A DNA stretch of 64,000 nt from Actinoplanes octamycinicus (GCF_014205225.1 NZ_JACHNB010000001.1:3949501-4013500), one strand, 5' to 3'; positions 17,061 through 26,177 are shown, numbered from the stretch's first letter. Numbers and translations: made by a program. Notes: generated from the letters alone by a model not told the origin.

Positions 17061-17733
17061 GCTCCACCAGAATTCGATGACCGCCTCCGCACCCCATGAA
17101 GACCCTCGATGCTATGCCGATCGATCCCACGCCCCCGCAGCCCACCCGAACCTTTCAACCAGAGTTCATCCTCCCTTCCGCCCTCCCAGCCCTCCGTTCC
17201 TCCCAGCCCTCCGTTCCTGCCGGCCCTCCGTTCCTGCCGGCCCTCCGTTCCTGCCGGCCCTCCGTTCCTGCCGGCCCTCCGTTCCTGCCGGCCCTCCGTT
17301 CCTGCCGGCCCTCCGTTCCTGCCGGCCCTCCGTTCCTGCCGGCCCTCCGTTCCTGCCGGCCCTCCGTTCCTGCCGGCCCTCCGTTCCTGCCGGCCCTCCG
17401 TTCCTGCCGGCCCTCCGTTCCTGCCGGCCCTCCGTTCCTGCCGGCCCTTTCCGTCCTGCCGGCCCTTTCCGTCCTGCCGGCCCACCGGGCCGTCGGCTCC
17501 TTCCGCTCTGCGGCCCCTTCCGCCTTTCCGGCCCACCGGGCCGTCAGCCCTTCCGCCGCGCGGCCCCTTCCGCCTTCCCGGCCCACCTTCGCTTTTCGGC
17601 CGCAGTCCTCCCGGCCCACCTTCGCTTTTCGGCCGCAGCCCTCCCGGCCCACCTTTCGCCATTCGGCCGCAGCCCTCACTCGCCCGCGCCTCCGCTGTGG
17701 CTCGGTCAGGCGCCGGCTGAGCGACTGCCGTGG
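17061..17733. other. Gene-free region dominated by a minisatellite
   Basis: No convincing gene. Long open frames exist on both strands only because the 17-base repeat lacks stops in every frame; the translations are pure Pro/Ser/Arg or Gly/Arg/Glu repeats. The flanks (17500-17690) contain further loosely repeated CCGGCCCACC elements. Confidence 0.6.
17211..17448. repeat. 17-bp tandem repeat, 14 perfect copies
   Basis: Fourteen head-to-tail copies of CCGTTCCTGCCGGCCCT, read at 17211 and then every 17 bases to 17432. Degenerate copies flank it (CCGTTCCTCCCAGCCCT upstream; TTCCGTCCTGCCGGCCCT downstream to about 17480). The 17-base period shifts the reading frame at each unit, so it is not a coding repeat. 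Confidence 0.92.
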
Positions 17734-18561
17734 TCAGTCCCGCCCGGCGAGCAGCGTGGCGACCGAGGTCGGTGGGCGGCCGGTGAGATCCGCGACGTGC
17801 GTCGTGACGCCGGCCAGCTCGCCGGCGGCGATCGCGGTGTAGGTGGACACCCAGGCGTCGAGTTGCCATTTCGGAGCGCCGTAGGACTCGCGGGAGGCGT
17901 AGGCCTCCTCGATCGTCTCCGGCTGGTATCTCGCGCCGATGATGGTGGCCACCTCGGCCAGGGTCAACGCCTCCGGCCCGGTCAGCGAATAGGTCTGGCC
18001 GGCGTGCGCGGCCGGATCCCGGAGCACCGCGACCGCGGCGTCGGCGATGTCGTCCTGCGCCACCGCGGCGACCCGCCCGTCACCGGCTGGACCGCGGATC
18101 ACCCGGTCCTCCCCGGCCAGCATCGGCAGGAAGTCGGCATAGAGGTTGTCCCGCAGGAAGGTCGCGGCCAGCCCCTGGGACTGGATGTGCTGCTCGGTGG
18201 CCCAGTGATCGCGGGCCAGGGTGAACGTGGCGTCCGGCGCCGCGCCGTAGAACGAGATGTACACCAGGTGCTCGACCCCGGCGTCGACCGCCGCGTCGAC
18301 GAAGGTGCGGTGCTGCTCGACCCGGTCCGGCGTCTCCGAGGCCGACACCATCAGCACGGTCCGGAGCCCGCGCATGGCCTCCCGGCAGGTGTCCCGATCG
18401 TGGAACGGCGCCACGTTGGCGGTCGCTCCCGGCAGGTCCGGCGCTCGGGCCACATCCCGGACCAGCAACCTCTGCGGCACACCCGACTCCGAAAGCCGCC
18501 GTGCCACCCGCCCACCGAGCTGCCCGCTCGCTCCGGTCACTCCGACCCGCTGCTCACTCAT
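17734..18561 (-). CDS. NmrA/SDR-type NAD(P)-binding reductase
   Basis: Atypical short-chain dehydrogenase of the NmrA/QOR2-like group, 275 residues. The N-terminus VGVTGASGQLGGRVARRL is the GxxGxxG dinucleotide-binding loop. YISFYGAAPDATFTLARDHW followed by ATEQHIQSQGLAATFLRDNL is the region that in this group replaces the canonical YxxxK. It probably binds NAD(P)H and reduces a quinone or acts as a redox sensor. I start at the ATG at 18559-18561 (MSEQRVGVTGASG); an ATG six codons earlier is also open. It stands alone, with repeat arrays on both sides. Confidence 0.8.
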   Translation of the reverse strand: MSEQRVGVTGASGQLGGRVARRLSESGVPQRLLVRDVARAPDLPGATANVAPFHDRDTCREAMRGLRTVLMVSASETPDRVEQHRTFVDAAVDAGVEHLVYISFYGAAPDATFTLARDHWATEQHIQSQGLAATFLRDNLYADFLPMLAGEDRVIRGPAGDGRVAAVAQDDIADAAVAVLRDPAAHAGQTYSLTGPEALTLAEVATIIGARYQPETIEEAYASRESYGAPKWQLDAWVSTYTAIAAGELAGVTTHVADLTGRPPTSVATLLAGRD

Positions 18562-19154
18562 GCCCCGATGTTGCCTCACCAGCCCACCACCGAATTACCG
18601 CGCTGAGAAATTGACGCTTACCGCCGCGAGGAGGAACGCGGCAGCATGGTCGTGCGAGCCCGCCGGGGCCGCCGACAGCTACGAGGCGTGGCAGCCACCA
18701 CGCCGGTGAGGAGGGCAAGGCACGGCCGTCGCCGCGCTGGTGAGGAGGGCATGGCGCGGCCGTCGCCGCGCTGGTGAGGAGGGCAAGCCCGGCAATCGCC
18801 GCGCTGGTGAGGAGGTCCGGACGCGGGACCGCCGGGCCGACAAGGGCGGCGAAGCGCGGGAACCGCCGCGCCGGTGAGGAGGGCCGAGGGGTGCTGGGCC
18901 GGTGAGGAGGGCGGAGCACCGAACCAGCGGCCGGGGGCGTCGCGCGGGCCCGTCGTAACGCTGAGTGAGGGAGCGGTGGGATGGGTCCGCAGGGTGATCG
19001 AGGGGCCGTCAGATGAGGTGGGTGAGGGGGTGGATGCGGAGCGTGGCCAGGGTGAAAATGGCCTACACCAGACCGGGTCGGGTGATCGACGGCAGGGGAT
19101 GGTGGGCCGTATGGTGGTCCGGCGGTTGAACGCAAGGTAACGGAGGGTGCTCCG
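18562..19154. other. Gene-free region with 34-bp repeats
   Basis: Nearly 600 bases without a credible gene. It holds the GGTGAGGAGGGC repeat array (18705-18912). The last 100 bases presumably carry the promoter of the STAS-like gene. Confidence 0.5.
18705..18912. repeat. About 34-bp repeat array carrying GGTGAGGAGGGC
   Basis: GGTGAGGAGGGC or a close variant recurs at 18705, 18739, 18773, 18806, 18873 and 18901. The first four units are 33-34 bases with a shared GCCGTCGCCGCGCT spacer; the last two are diverged. Confidence 0.75.
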
Positions 19155-19478
19155 ATGCTTGGTTCTGTCCTGGAGATCAGTACCGCTGACGACGGCACCG
19201 TGATCATCTGCCCGCACGGGGCCGGTGACTCGGTCTGCGGCGCCGAGCTTCGTCTTGCGCTGGTGCATCTGCTGCGCCGGGTGCGGCCGCTCATGCTGAT
19301 CGTGGACCTCTGCGGCCTGGCCGAGCCGGATCCGTTCTACGTCGGGTCGGTGGCGGCCGCCTGCGACCTGGGCGACGACCATCAGGTGGCGGTCTTCGTG
19401 CGTAGCCCGAGCGGCGCGATGACCGATCGCCTCACCGCGGCCGGCGTGCCCCGCCAGCGAGTGAACCCGGTCTGGTGA
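19155..19478 (+). CDS. STAS-like domain protein
   Basis: Protein of 107 residues resembling a small anti-sigma-factor-antagonist (STAS) domain: a first strand MLGSVLEISTADDGTVIICP, a helix LRLALVHLLRRVRPLMLIVD and LCGLAEPDPFYVGSVAAAC. The Ser/Thr phosphorylated in SpoIIAA-type antagonists is not in the canonical DxS/T context, so regulation by phosphorylation is doubtful. GGAGGGTG precedes the ATG by six bases. Its 3' end (coding RVNPVW) is the apparent seed of the 56-bp minisatellite that follows. Partner unknown. Confidence 0.6.
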   Translation: MLGSVLEISTADDGTVIICPHGAGDSVCGAELRLALVHLLRRVRPLMLIVDLCGLAEPDPFYVGSVAAACDLGDDHQVAVFVRSPSGAMTDRLTAAGVPRQRVNPVW

Positions 19479-19486
19479 CCGGCTGA

Positions 19487-19871
19487 CCGGCGGCGTTCGG
19501 CGTGCGCTGGTGGTGGGTGAGCCCGGTGTGGTGGCTGGTTGGCCGGCGGCGTTCGGCGTGCGCTGGTGGTGGGTGAGCCCGGTGTGGTGGCTGGTTGGCC
19601 GGCGGCGTTCGGCGTGCGCTGGTGGTGGGTGAGCCCGGTGTGGTGGCTGGTTGGCCGGCGGCGTTCGGCGTGCGCTGGTGGTGGGTGAGCCCGGTGTGGT
19701 GATTGGTTGGCCGGCGGCGTTCGGCGTGCGCTGGCGGTGGTGAGCCCGGTGTGGTGATTGGTTGGCCGGCGGCGTTCGGCGTGCGCTGGCGGCGGGTGAG
19801 CCCGGTGTGGTGATTGGTTGGCCGGCGGCGTTCGGCGTGCGCTGGCGGCGGGTGAACCCGGTCTGGTGACC
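19487..19871. repeat. 56-bp tandem repeat, seven copies
   Basis: Copies begin at 19487, 19543, 19599, 19655, 19711, 19766 and 19822; the unit starts CCGGCGGCGTTCGGCGTGCG and ends TGGTTGG. The fifth copy is one base short and the seventh is truncated. The first three look identical; later ones share GTGATTGG. Both array ends match the 3' end of the preceding gene (GTGAACCCGGTCTGGTGACCG). Confidence 0.92.
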
Positions 19872-19987
19872 GCGGCCGGCGTGCCCTGGCGGAGGCCCCC
19901 GGGTGGTCGAGGCGGGGCGATCAGAGGCGGGCGATCACATGCCCAGGCAGAAGCCGCTCCACGGTAGGAACAGAACGTGCCGTTCGG

Positions 19988-22180
19988 TCAGCTGGTGGTG
20001 ACCGTGTCGGGGGTCTGGGGGACCGGCTCCGCGTCGTGGGCGATGGCGCCGCTCAGCGTGAACGAGAAGATCGTGCCGCCGCCCGGGTTCGGGGCCGCGT
20101 CGATGTGGCCGCCGTGCCGCTCCACGATCCGGCGGCAGATGGCCAGCCCGAGCCCGGTGCCCGGGTGCGCCATGCCGTTGCTGGCCCGGTGGAAGCTGTC
20201 GAAGACGGCGGCGTGCTCGCCGTCCGGGATGCCGATCCCACGGTCGGCGATCCGTACCCGGACCCCGCCGTCCTCGTCCTCCCGCGCGGTGATGTCGATC
20301 CGCGGCGCCTGCCCCGGCGGGGTGTACTTGATCGCGTTGCCGACCAGGTTGTCGATCACCTGGCGGAGCAGCACCGGGTCGGCGTGCACGTCGGGCAGCG
20401 GGCCGACGAAGATGTCCGGCCGGGCTTCCGGCTCGTGGCCGGGCGCGTCGGTGCGGGCGGTCACCACCTCGTCGACCAGTGCGCGCAGGCTGAGTCGTTC
20501 GACGCGCAGGGTGGCGTCCCGGGCCGCGGTGTAGTCGAGCAGCTCGTTGATCAGCCGCTGCATCCGGCCGGCGCCGTGCAGCACCTTGGCGGTGCCCCGG
20601 CGGGCCTGGTCCAGGGTGGGCGCGCCGGATCCGCCGGCCAGGTCGTCGAGCGCCTCGGCGACCAGCTCGGCATACGCGCTGACCAGGGTCAGCGGTGCTT
20701 TCAGGTCGTGTGCCACCATGCCGGCGAAGGCGCGCAGCTCGGTCTCCACCCGCTTGCGATCGGTGATGTCGTGGAACACCGCGACCGCCCCGCGCCGGCC
20801 GCCGGCCGTGTCGATCGGCCGGGCCGACACGCTGATCAGCCGCCCGTCCGGGTGCGTGGCGTTCCGGACGGTCATCTCCATCTGGTCGACGTTCTCCCCG
20901 GCCAGCGCCCGGACCAGCGGCATCTCCCCGGTCGGCACCGGCGTGACGCCGTCCGGCCGGTAGAACCCGAAGTGCTGCTGCCAGCTGTCCGCGCCACCGG
21001 CCGGCGGCGCGGCCTGGCCGAGGATGGCGTGCGCGGCCGGGTTCTCCATCAGCAGCGTGCCGTCCGCGCCGGCCACCGCGACGCCCTCGCTGATGCTGTC
21101 CAGCACCGCCTGCAGCAGGGTCGCCTGCCGGCCGGTCTCGGCCTGCTCGGCGATCAGCTCGGTGGTGGCCGCCTCGACCCGGGCCTGGGCCCGTTCCCGG
21201 CCGGTGGCCAGCACCCAGACCAGCACGGTGAGCAGCAGGGTCAGGCAGACGCCGCCGCCGGCCACGGCGGCCGGCAGCCCGGTCCGCCCGCCGGGCAGAT
21301 CCCGCCGGGCCGCGGTGAGCCGCAGCGTCCAGGTCGAGTCGGCCACCGGTACGGCCACCGCCCGCTCCAGGTCGGCCCGGTGCCCGGCCGGGTTGTGCAC
21401 GGTGGCCACCGTGACCACCTGGCCGGTCACCTCGTCCGCTTCCAGCCGCAGGTCGGTGAGCCCGGCGCCGGCCGACTGCAGGATGCCGCCCATGAAGTCC
21501 TGGCCGCGGATCCCGAACAGCAGCCAGCCCAGGAAGTTCTCGCCGACGCCCTGGTAGACCGGCGCGGCCAGGACGAACGAGTTCTGGCGCCGCTCCGGCG
21601 GCAGCGTCCGGTCGACCAGCAGCTGATAGGTGTCCGAGACGGCGACCTCCCGGCTGCGCCGCGACTCGGCCAGCACCGCGGCCGGCGCCGCGGCCTGGGT
21701 CATGTCCAGCCCGGTCCGCCCGGTGCCGCCGTCCAGCGCGGCGACCAGCACCGTGAAGGCGTGCTCGCCGACCCCTTGCGGCCGCAGCGTCAGGCCGGTC
21801 GCGCCGCGGTCCCGCCAGGTGCGCTCGACCTGGGCCACCTCGCCGTCGGTGGCCGGCACGACGAGCGCCATCGAGGTGGCACCGGCCAGCCGCATGCCGC
21901 GCAGTGGGGCGGTCAGCGCGGCGTACTCGGCGGCGGTGAGCGTCTGCTGGGCGCCGACCGCGGCGGCGGTGGTGCGGAGCGTGTCGACGTACCGGCGGGT
22001 CTCCGCCCGGACCGCGGCGACCGCGGTGGCGGTGAGCCGGTCCATCTGCACGGCGGCAGCCGTCCGCTCGTCGGCGCGCAGCACCGCGCCGACGCCCAGC
22101 GACACGGCGCCCCCGATCAGGGCCACCAGCGCGCTGACCGCGGCAGCCCGGCGCCAGGGTCGATCCCACCTCCAGCTCAC
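19988..22180 (-). CDS. CHASE-type sensor histidine kinase
   Basis: Membrane sensor kinase of about 730 residues. The order is: N-terminal membrane segment (AAAVSALVALIGGAVSLGVG), extracellular CHASE domain (about 45-300; DRGATGLTLRPQGVGEHAFT and FVLAAPVYQGVGENFLGWLL), second membrane segment (AVAGGGVCLTLLLTVLVWVL), PAS domain, HisKA with the phospho-acceptor His491 in FAGMVAHDLKAPLT, and HATPase with DNLVGNAIKYTPP, DRGIGIP and GTGLGLAI. I prefer the GTG at 22180; an upstream TTG (22201) is open but lacks a ribosome site. A single-domain response regulator gene lies 51 bases upstream on the same strand and is the likely partner. Confidence 0.88.
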   Translation of the reverse strand: MSWRWDRPWRRAAAVSALVALIGGAVSLGVGAVLRADERTAAAVQMDRLTATAVAAVRAETRRYVDTLRTTAAAVGAQQTLTAAEYAALTAPLRGMRLAGATSMALVVPATDGEVAQVERTWRDRGATGLTLRPQGVGEHAFTVLVAALDGGTGRTGLDMTQAAAPAAVLAESRRSREVAVSDTYQLLVDRTLPPERRQNSFVLAAPVYQGVGENFLGWLLFGIRGQDFMGGILQSAGAGLTDLRLEADEVTGQVVTVATVHNPAGHRADLERAVAVPVADSTWTLRLTAARRDLPGGRTGLPAAVAGGGVCLTLLLTVLVWVLATGRERAQARVEAATTELIAEQAETGRQATLLQAVLDSISEGVAVAGADGTLLMENPAAHAILGQAAPPAGGADSWQQHFGFYRPDGVTPVPTGEMPLVRALAGENVDQMEMTVRNATHPDGRLISVSARPIDTAGGRRGAVAVFHDITDRKRVETELRAFAGMVAHDLKAPLTLVSAYAELVAEALDDLAGGSGAPTLDQARRGTAKVLHGAGRMQRLINELLDYTAARDATLRVERLSLRALVDEVVTARTDAPGHEPEARPDIFVGPLPDVHADPVLLRQVIDNLVGNAIKYTPPGQAPRIDITAREDEDGGVRVRIADRGIGIPDGEHAAVFDSFHRASNGMAHPGTGLGLAICRRIVERHGGHIDAAPNPGGGTIFSFTLSGAIAHDAEPVPQTPDTVTTS

Positions 22181-22231
22181 AACTGACCTATCGGAGCGCA
22201 AACCGGATCTCTAAGCGCCATCGGGCCGGCC

Positions 22232-22645
22232 TCAGGGCAGCAGCCACCCGACCCGGCGCACCAGGTCGGCCGCGTTCAGCGGCTTGGCCAGGTACTCCTC
22301 GGCGCCGGAGACGAAGGCCAGTTCGATGTCGGTGGGGGTGGCCATGCCGCTCAGCATGATCACCGGGATGTCCGCGGTGGCCGGGTCGGCGTGCATCCGG
22401 TAGCAGACGCTCAGCCCGTCCAGGCCGGGCATCGCGATGTCCAGCACCACCAGGTCCGGCCGTACCTCGGTGACCAGGGTGAGCGCGGTGCAGCCGTCCG
22501 CCGCGGTCACCGTCCGGTACCCGGCCATCTCGAGTTTGAACGCGGCCAGGTCCCGGATGTTCTCGTCGTCGTCGACGACCAGGATGGTCCGGCCGGTCAC
22601 GGCCGGGCGAGAGGCGGGGGCGGATTTCAGGGCGACCGTCGTCAT
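22232..22645 (-). CDS. Single-domain response regulator
   Basis: Receiver-only protein of 137 residues. ILVVDDDENIRDLAAFKLE gives the acidic pocket, LVVLDIAMPGLDGLSVCYRM the phospho-acceptor Asp, PVIMLSGMA the conserved Ser, and AEEYLAKPLNAADLV the Lys. No DNA-binding or enzymatic output is attached, so it works by protein contact or as a phosphate relay. The ATG at 22643-22645 follows GGGAG. It is the first gene of the pair with the CHASE kinase. Confidence 0.88.
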   Translation of the reverse strand: MTTVALKSAPASRPAVTGRTILVVDDDENIRDLAAFKLEMAGYRTVTAADGCTALTLVTEVRPDLVVLDIAMPGLDGLSVCYRMHADPATADIPVIMLSGMATPTDIELAFVSGAEEYLAKPLNAADLVRRVGWLLP

Positions 22646-22723
22646 GCTGACTCCCAACGTCTCCGGGTGAGGTGCCCGGAGTCATCGGCCCGTGTTCCGC
22701 CCGCGCCAGTCAAACCAGAGTTG

Positions 22724-23905
22724 CTAATGGGATGCGGACTGCCACTGCTCGGAGCCGAACACCTCGTAGCGGATCCGCTCGTCCGGGATGCCGCGCCGGT
22801 GCAGCCCGGCCCGGATCTGCTGCATGAACGGGACCGGCCCGCACAGGTAGACGTCAGCCTCCGGGGACAGCGGGATCTGGTCGACGTCGACCCGGCCGGT
22901 GCTGTCCTCGTACCAGGTCTGGCTGGTGAACGAGCGCAGGCGGGCGCCGGTGAGACCCATCTCGGCGCGCAGCGGGTGCCGGTCCGCGCTCCGGTCGGCG
23001 TGCACGGCGACCACTTCCCGGGCCGGCGTGGTGCGTGCCACGTGGTCCAGGATGGCGGCCATCGGGGTGATCCCGACCCCGGCGCTGACCAGCAGCAGCG
23101 GGGCGTCGCCGGGACGCAGCACCAGATCGCCGTACGGCTGGCTGAGCCGCAGCTTGTCGCCCGCCTCGACCCGGTCGTGCAGGAATCCGGAGATCAGCCC
23201 GTCCGGGGCGCCGTCTCGGCCGCGGACCCGGCGCACCGTGATCCGCAGCGCGCCGCCGCCCGGCGCCTGGGAGAGCGAGTACTGCCGGAGCTGGCGGGAG
23301 CCGTCCGGCAGGTCCACCGCGACCGTGACGTACTGCCCGGGGAGGAAGTGCGGCGCCGGCTCCCCGTCGACCGGCGCGAGCAGCAGGGACACCGTGTCGT
23401 CCGCCTCGGCGACCTTGTTCAGCACCAGGTAGTCGCGCCAGGGGTCGGTGCCGTCCACCCCGGCCGCCGCGTAGATCCGGGCCTCCCGGCCGATCAGCCG
23501 CGCGGCGAACAGCCAGTACACCTCGTCCCAGGCGGCCGCGATCTCCGGCGTGACCGCGTCGCCGAGCACCGTGCCGACCGCGCGGAGCAGGTACTTGCCG
23601 ACCGTCGTGTACTGCTCCGGGCGGATGCCGAGGGCGCAGTGCCGGTGCGCGATCCGGTCGATGATGTGCTCGAACGCCGGGCCGTCCGGGCCGGCGCCGA
23701 TCAGGTGCGCGGCGAACGCGGCCACCGCGCCGGCCAGGGCCTGCCGCTGCTCGCCGGTGGCCTGCGCGCTGCGGCTGAACAGGTTGGTCAGCTCCGGGTT
23801 CTCGCCGAGCATCGACTCGTAGAAGACGCGGGTGATGGCGTCGAGGTGCTCACCGACGACCGGCAGGGTCGCCTCGACCACGGGCACGCTGGATGCAGAC
23901 AGCAT
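22724..23905 (-). CDS. hmp: Flavohemoglobin, nitric oxide dioxygenase
   Basis: Converts nitric oxide and O2 to nitrate using NAD(P)H. The 393-residue protein has a globin domain (about 1-137) with Tyr29 at the B10 position (ITRVFYESML) and proximal His89 (DRIAHRHCALGI); a FAD-binding domain (about 150-255; RQYSLSQAP is the RxYS flavin motif) and an NAD-binding domain (LLLVSAGVGITPMAAIL, VYLCGPVPFM). Length and order match Hmp. It is flanked by regulatory kinases and is divergent from the MASE1 kinase gene. The 185-base upstream region probably holds a redox- or NO-responsive promoter, but I could not recognise an NsrR-type site. Confidence 0.92.
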   Translation of the reverse strand: MLSASSVPVVEATLPVVGEHLDAITRVFYESMLGENPELTNLFSRSAQATGEQRQALAGAVAAFAAHLIGAGPDGPAFEHIIDRIAHRHCALGIRPEQYTTVGKYLLRAVGTVLGDAVTPEIAAAWDEVYWLFAARLIGREARIYAAAGVDGTDPWRDYLVLNKVAEADDTVSLLLAPVDGEPAPHFLPGQYVTVAVDLPDGSRQLRQYSLSQAPGGGALRITVRRVRGRDGAPDGLISGFLHDRVEAGDKLRLSQPYGDLVLRPGDAPLLLVSAGVGITPMAAILDHVARTTPAREVVAVHADRSADRHPLRAEMGLTGARLRSFTSQTWYEDSTGRVDVDQIPLSPEADVYLCGPVPFMQQIRAGLHRRGIPDERIRYEVFGSEQWQSASH

Positions 23906-24090
23906 TGTTCGGTTTCCTCCCCAGGAAAATCGACATTCAGCGTCTCGCGCGCCGGCGGCCCGGCGATACCTTGGGGGCGGCCCCTCATGGTCACGGAAAT
24001 GCAGGACTTTGTGCCCTGTTGTTCAGGCATTCGCCGTTGCGGCCGAACTGGGTGTTAGAGCAGCCGGCCACCCACACGAGGCGATCCCTG

Positions 24091-26130
24091 ATGAGTCTTC
24101 GGATGTTGCCCAGCACCGTGCGTTTCGCGGCGCTCTACCTGATCGCGATCCTCGCCGGGCAGCTGACCATCCTCGGGAAGCCGGACGCTCTGCCGGTGAT
24201 CTGGCCGGCCACCGCGGTCGCCGCGGTCTGGCTGGTCAACCGCAACGACTCGCGCTGGCGCTGGGCCGACGCCGGGGTGCTCGGCCTGCTCACCGCGCTC
24301 GCCCTGGCAGCCACCGGGACGCCACCCGGGCCGGCCCTGGTGCACGGCGGCGCCGCGATGCTGGAGGCGCTGATCTTCGCGGTCGCCGCGGCCCGCTGGC
24401 TGCCCGGCGTCTGGGCCGGTGACGCCGGCCGGCCGCTGCGCACCCTGACCGACCTGCTCCGGGTGCTGCTGGTGGCGACGGCCGGCGCGCTCTGCGGCGG
24501 GGTGCTCGGCGGCCTCGGCGACCGGATGATCACCGGCGACCACTCGGTCACCGCGATCGCGATCTGGGTGGTTCGCGACGTGGTGAGCGTGCTGATCTTC
24601 GGGGCGGTGGCCCGCCGGCTGCGGGACCTGCCGCGCGGCCAGGAGGCCTGGATGGAGGCGGTGATCGTCTACTTCCTGTCGGCGGCCGCCTACTTCTACG
24701 TGTTCTCCCTGAACGAGCGCCTGCCGATCGGGTTCGCCCTGCTCGCCATCACGGTCTGGGTCGGGCTGCGGCTGCCGACCGTGCTGGCGATCGGGCACAC
24801 CATGACCTTCGGCACCGCCGCCGCGGTCTTCACCCTGCACGGCACCGGTCCGTACGCGATGACCGGCGAACCGGGCACCCGGGCCCTGGTCATCCAGCTC
24901 TACATCGGGATCCTGGCACTGGTCGGCCTGGCCCTGGCGTTCAGCCGGGACGAGCGGACCGCGCTGATCGAGCGGCTCCAGTCCTCCGAGCACGAGGCCA
25001 CCGAGAAGGCCGAACTGATGACCACGATCATCAACTCGATGACCGAGGGCCTGGCCATCCTGGACCAGAGCGGCCGGCTGGTGCTCCGCAACCCGGCCGC
25101 CGGGCGGCTGCTGGGCAGCACCAACACGGTGGCCGGCGGGGCCGCGCTGGGCAGCGACTACGGATTCTTCCACCCGGACGGCGCCCCGCTCGCCGACGCC
25201 GAGCTGCCCTACCAGCGGGCACTGGCCGGCGAGGACGTGCAGCCGATGGACGTGCTGATCCGCAACGCCGCGGTGCCCGAGGGCCGGATCGTCCGGTTCA
25301 ACGTGTCCCGGCTGGCCAGCCCGTCCGGCCTGCAGCACGTGGTGGTGGTCTTCCACGACGTCACCGCGGACCGCCGGCACCGGGACGAGCTGATGTCGTT
25401 CGCCGGGGTGGTGGCGCACGACCTGCTCAACCCGCTGACCACGATCGAGGGCTGGGCCGAGGTGCTGGAGGCCGAGCTGGCCGGGTACAAGCCGGCCGAG
25501 CGGGTCAGCCGGATCCAGCGGGCCGCGGCCCGGATGCGCACCTTCCTGAACGGCCTGCTCGCCTACACCGCGGCCCGCGACGGCAAGCTGATGCCCACCA
25601 CGATCAACCTGCAGCTGCTGCTCACCGACATCGCCAACAGCCGGTACGACCAGGCCGAGACGGCCGGTGTGCATCCGCCGCAGTTCGCCCTCGGCCAGCT
25701 GGACGCGGTCGAGGCCGACCCGGTGCTGACCCGGCAGCTGCTGGAGAACCTGATCGACCACGCGCTGGAGCAGACCGTGCCGGGCGTGCCGCCGGTGGTC
25801 AGCGTGGCCGCCCAGCCGGCCCCGAACGGCATGCTGCGGATCGACATCCTGGACAACGGGCGGGGCATCCCGCCCGGCCTGCGCCAGGCGATCTTCACGA
25901 ACTTCCACCGCGGCGAGGGCGGCAGCGGCTCCGGGCTGGAGCTGGCCGTCTGCAAACGGATCGTGGAGCGGCACGGCGGGACGATCGAGGCGACCGCCAA
26001 CCCGTACGGCAACGGCACCCGGATGACGTTCACGCTGCCGGCCGGGCGGTCCGCGTACGCCCGCACGCTGGAGAGCCAGTGGCAGCACCGCTCTGCACCC
26101 GCGGTTGGGCTCAACCCTGGGGCCAGGTGA
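24091..26130 (+). CDS. MASE1-domain sensor histidine kinase
   Basis: Membrane kinase of 679 residues. The first 290 residues are a MASE1-type integral sensor with about eight hydrophobic helices (PVIWPATAVAAVWLVNRNDS is the typical WPaxG-like opening). A PAS domain follows (about 320-420), then HisKA with His443 (SFAGVVAHDLLNPLT) and HATPase (DNGRGIPPGLR, GSGLELAVCK). The N-box reads LENLIDHALEQ where Asn is usual at the catalytic position (His instead), so ATP binding may be weakened. ATG at 24091 begins MSLRMLPSTVRF; the longer upstream frame has no ribosome site. The GAF kinase gene lies 47 bases downstream. Confidence 0.85.
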   Translation: MSLRMLPSTVRFAALYLIAILAGQLTILGKPDALPVIWPATAVAAVWLVNRNDSRWRWADAGVLGLLTALALAATGTPPGPALVHGGAAMLEALIFAVAAARWLPGVWAGDAGRPLRTLTDLLRVLLVATAGALCGGVLGGLGDRMITGDHSVTAIAIWVVRDVVSVLIFGAVARRLRDLPRGQEAWMEAVIVYFLSAAAYFYVFSLNERLPIGFALLAITVWVGLRLPTVLAIGHTMTFGTAAAVFTLHGTGPYAMTGEPGTRALVIQLYIGILALVGLALAFSRDERTALIERLQSSEHEATEKAELMTTIINSMTEGLAILDQSGRLVLRNPAAGRLLGSTNTVAGGAALGSDYGFFHPDGAPLADAELPYQRALAGEDVQPMDVLIRNAAVPEGRIVRFNVSRLASPSGLQHVVVVFHDVTADRRHRDELMSFAGVVAHDLLNPLTTIEGWAEVLEAELAGYKPAERVSRIQRAAARMRTFLNGLLAYTAARDGKLMPTTINLQLLLTDIANSRYDQAETAGVHPPQFALGQLDAVEADPVLTRQLLENLIDHALEQTVPGVPPVVSVAAQPAPNGMLRIDILDNGRGIPPGLRQAIFTNFHRGEGGSGSGLELAVCKRIVERHGGTIEATANPYGNGTRMTFTLPAGRSAYARTLESQWQHRSAPAVGLNPGAR

Positions 26131-26177
26131 CCGAACATCCAGCGGTAGGGGAAGCGCACCGCGACGAGGGGACACCG

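Noticed and set aside
17096..17842. Long open frames through the 17-bp repeats on both strands (Pro/Ser- or Gly/Arg-rich translations)
   Set aside because: They exist only because the repeat has no stop in any frame; no ribosome site and no non-repeat content.
18554..19382. Reverse-strand open frames across the 34-bp repeats and the STAS-like gene
   Set aside because: Composition is typical of GC-rich shadow frames and they overlap a better-supported forward gene.
15336..19871. CRISPR array
   Set aside because: All arrays are direct tandem repeats without unique spacers, and no cas gene is present.
23906..24090. Possible NsrR or other NO-responsive site upstream of hmp
   Set aside because: I found no convincing palindrome matching the known consensus.
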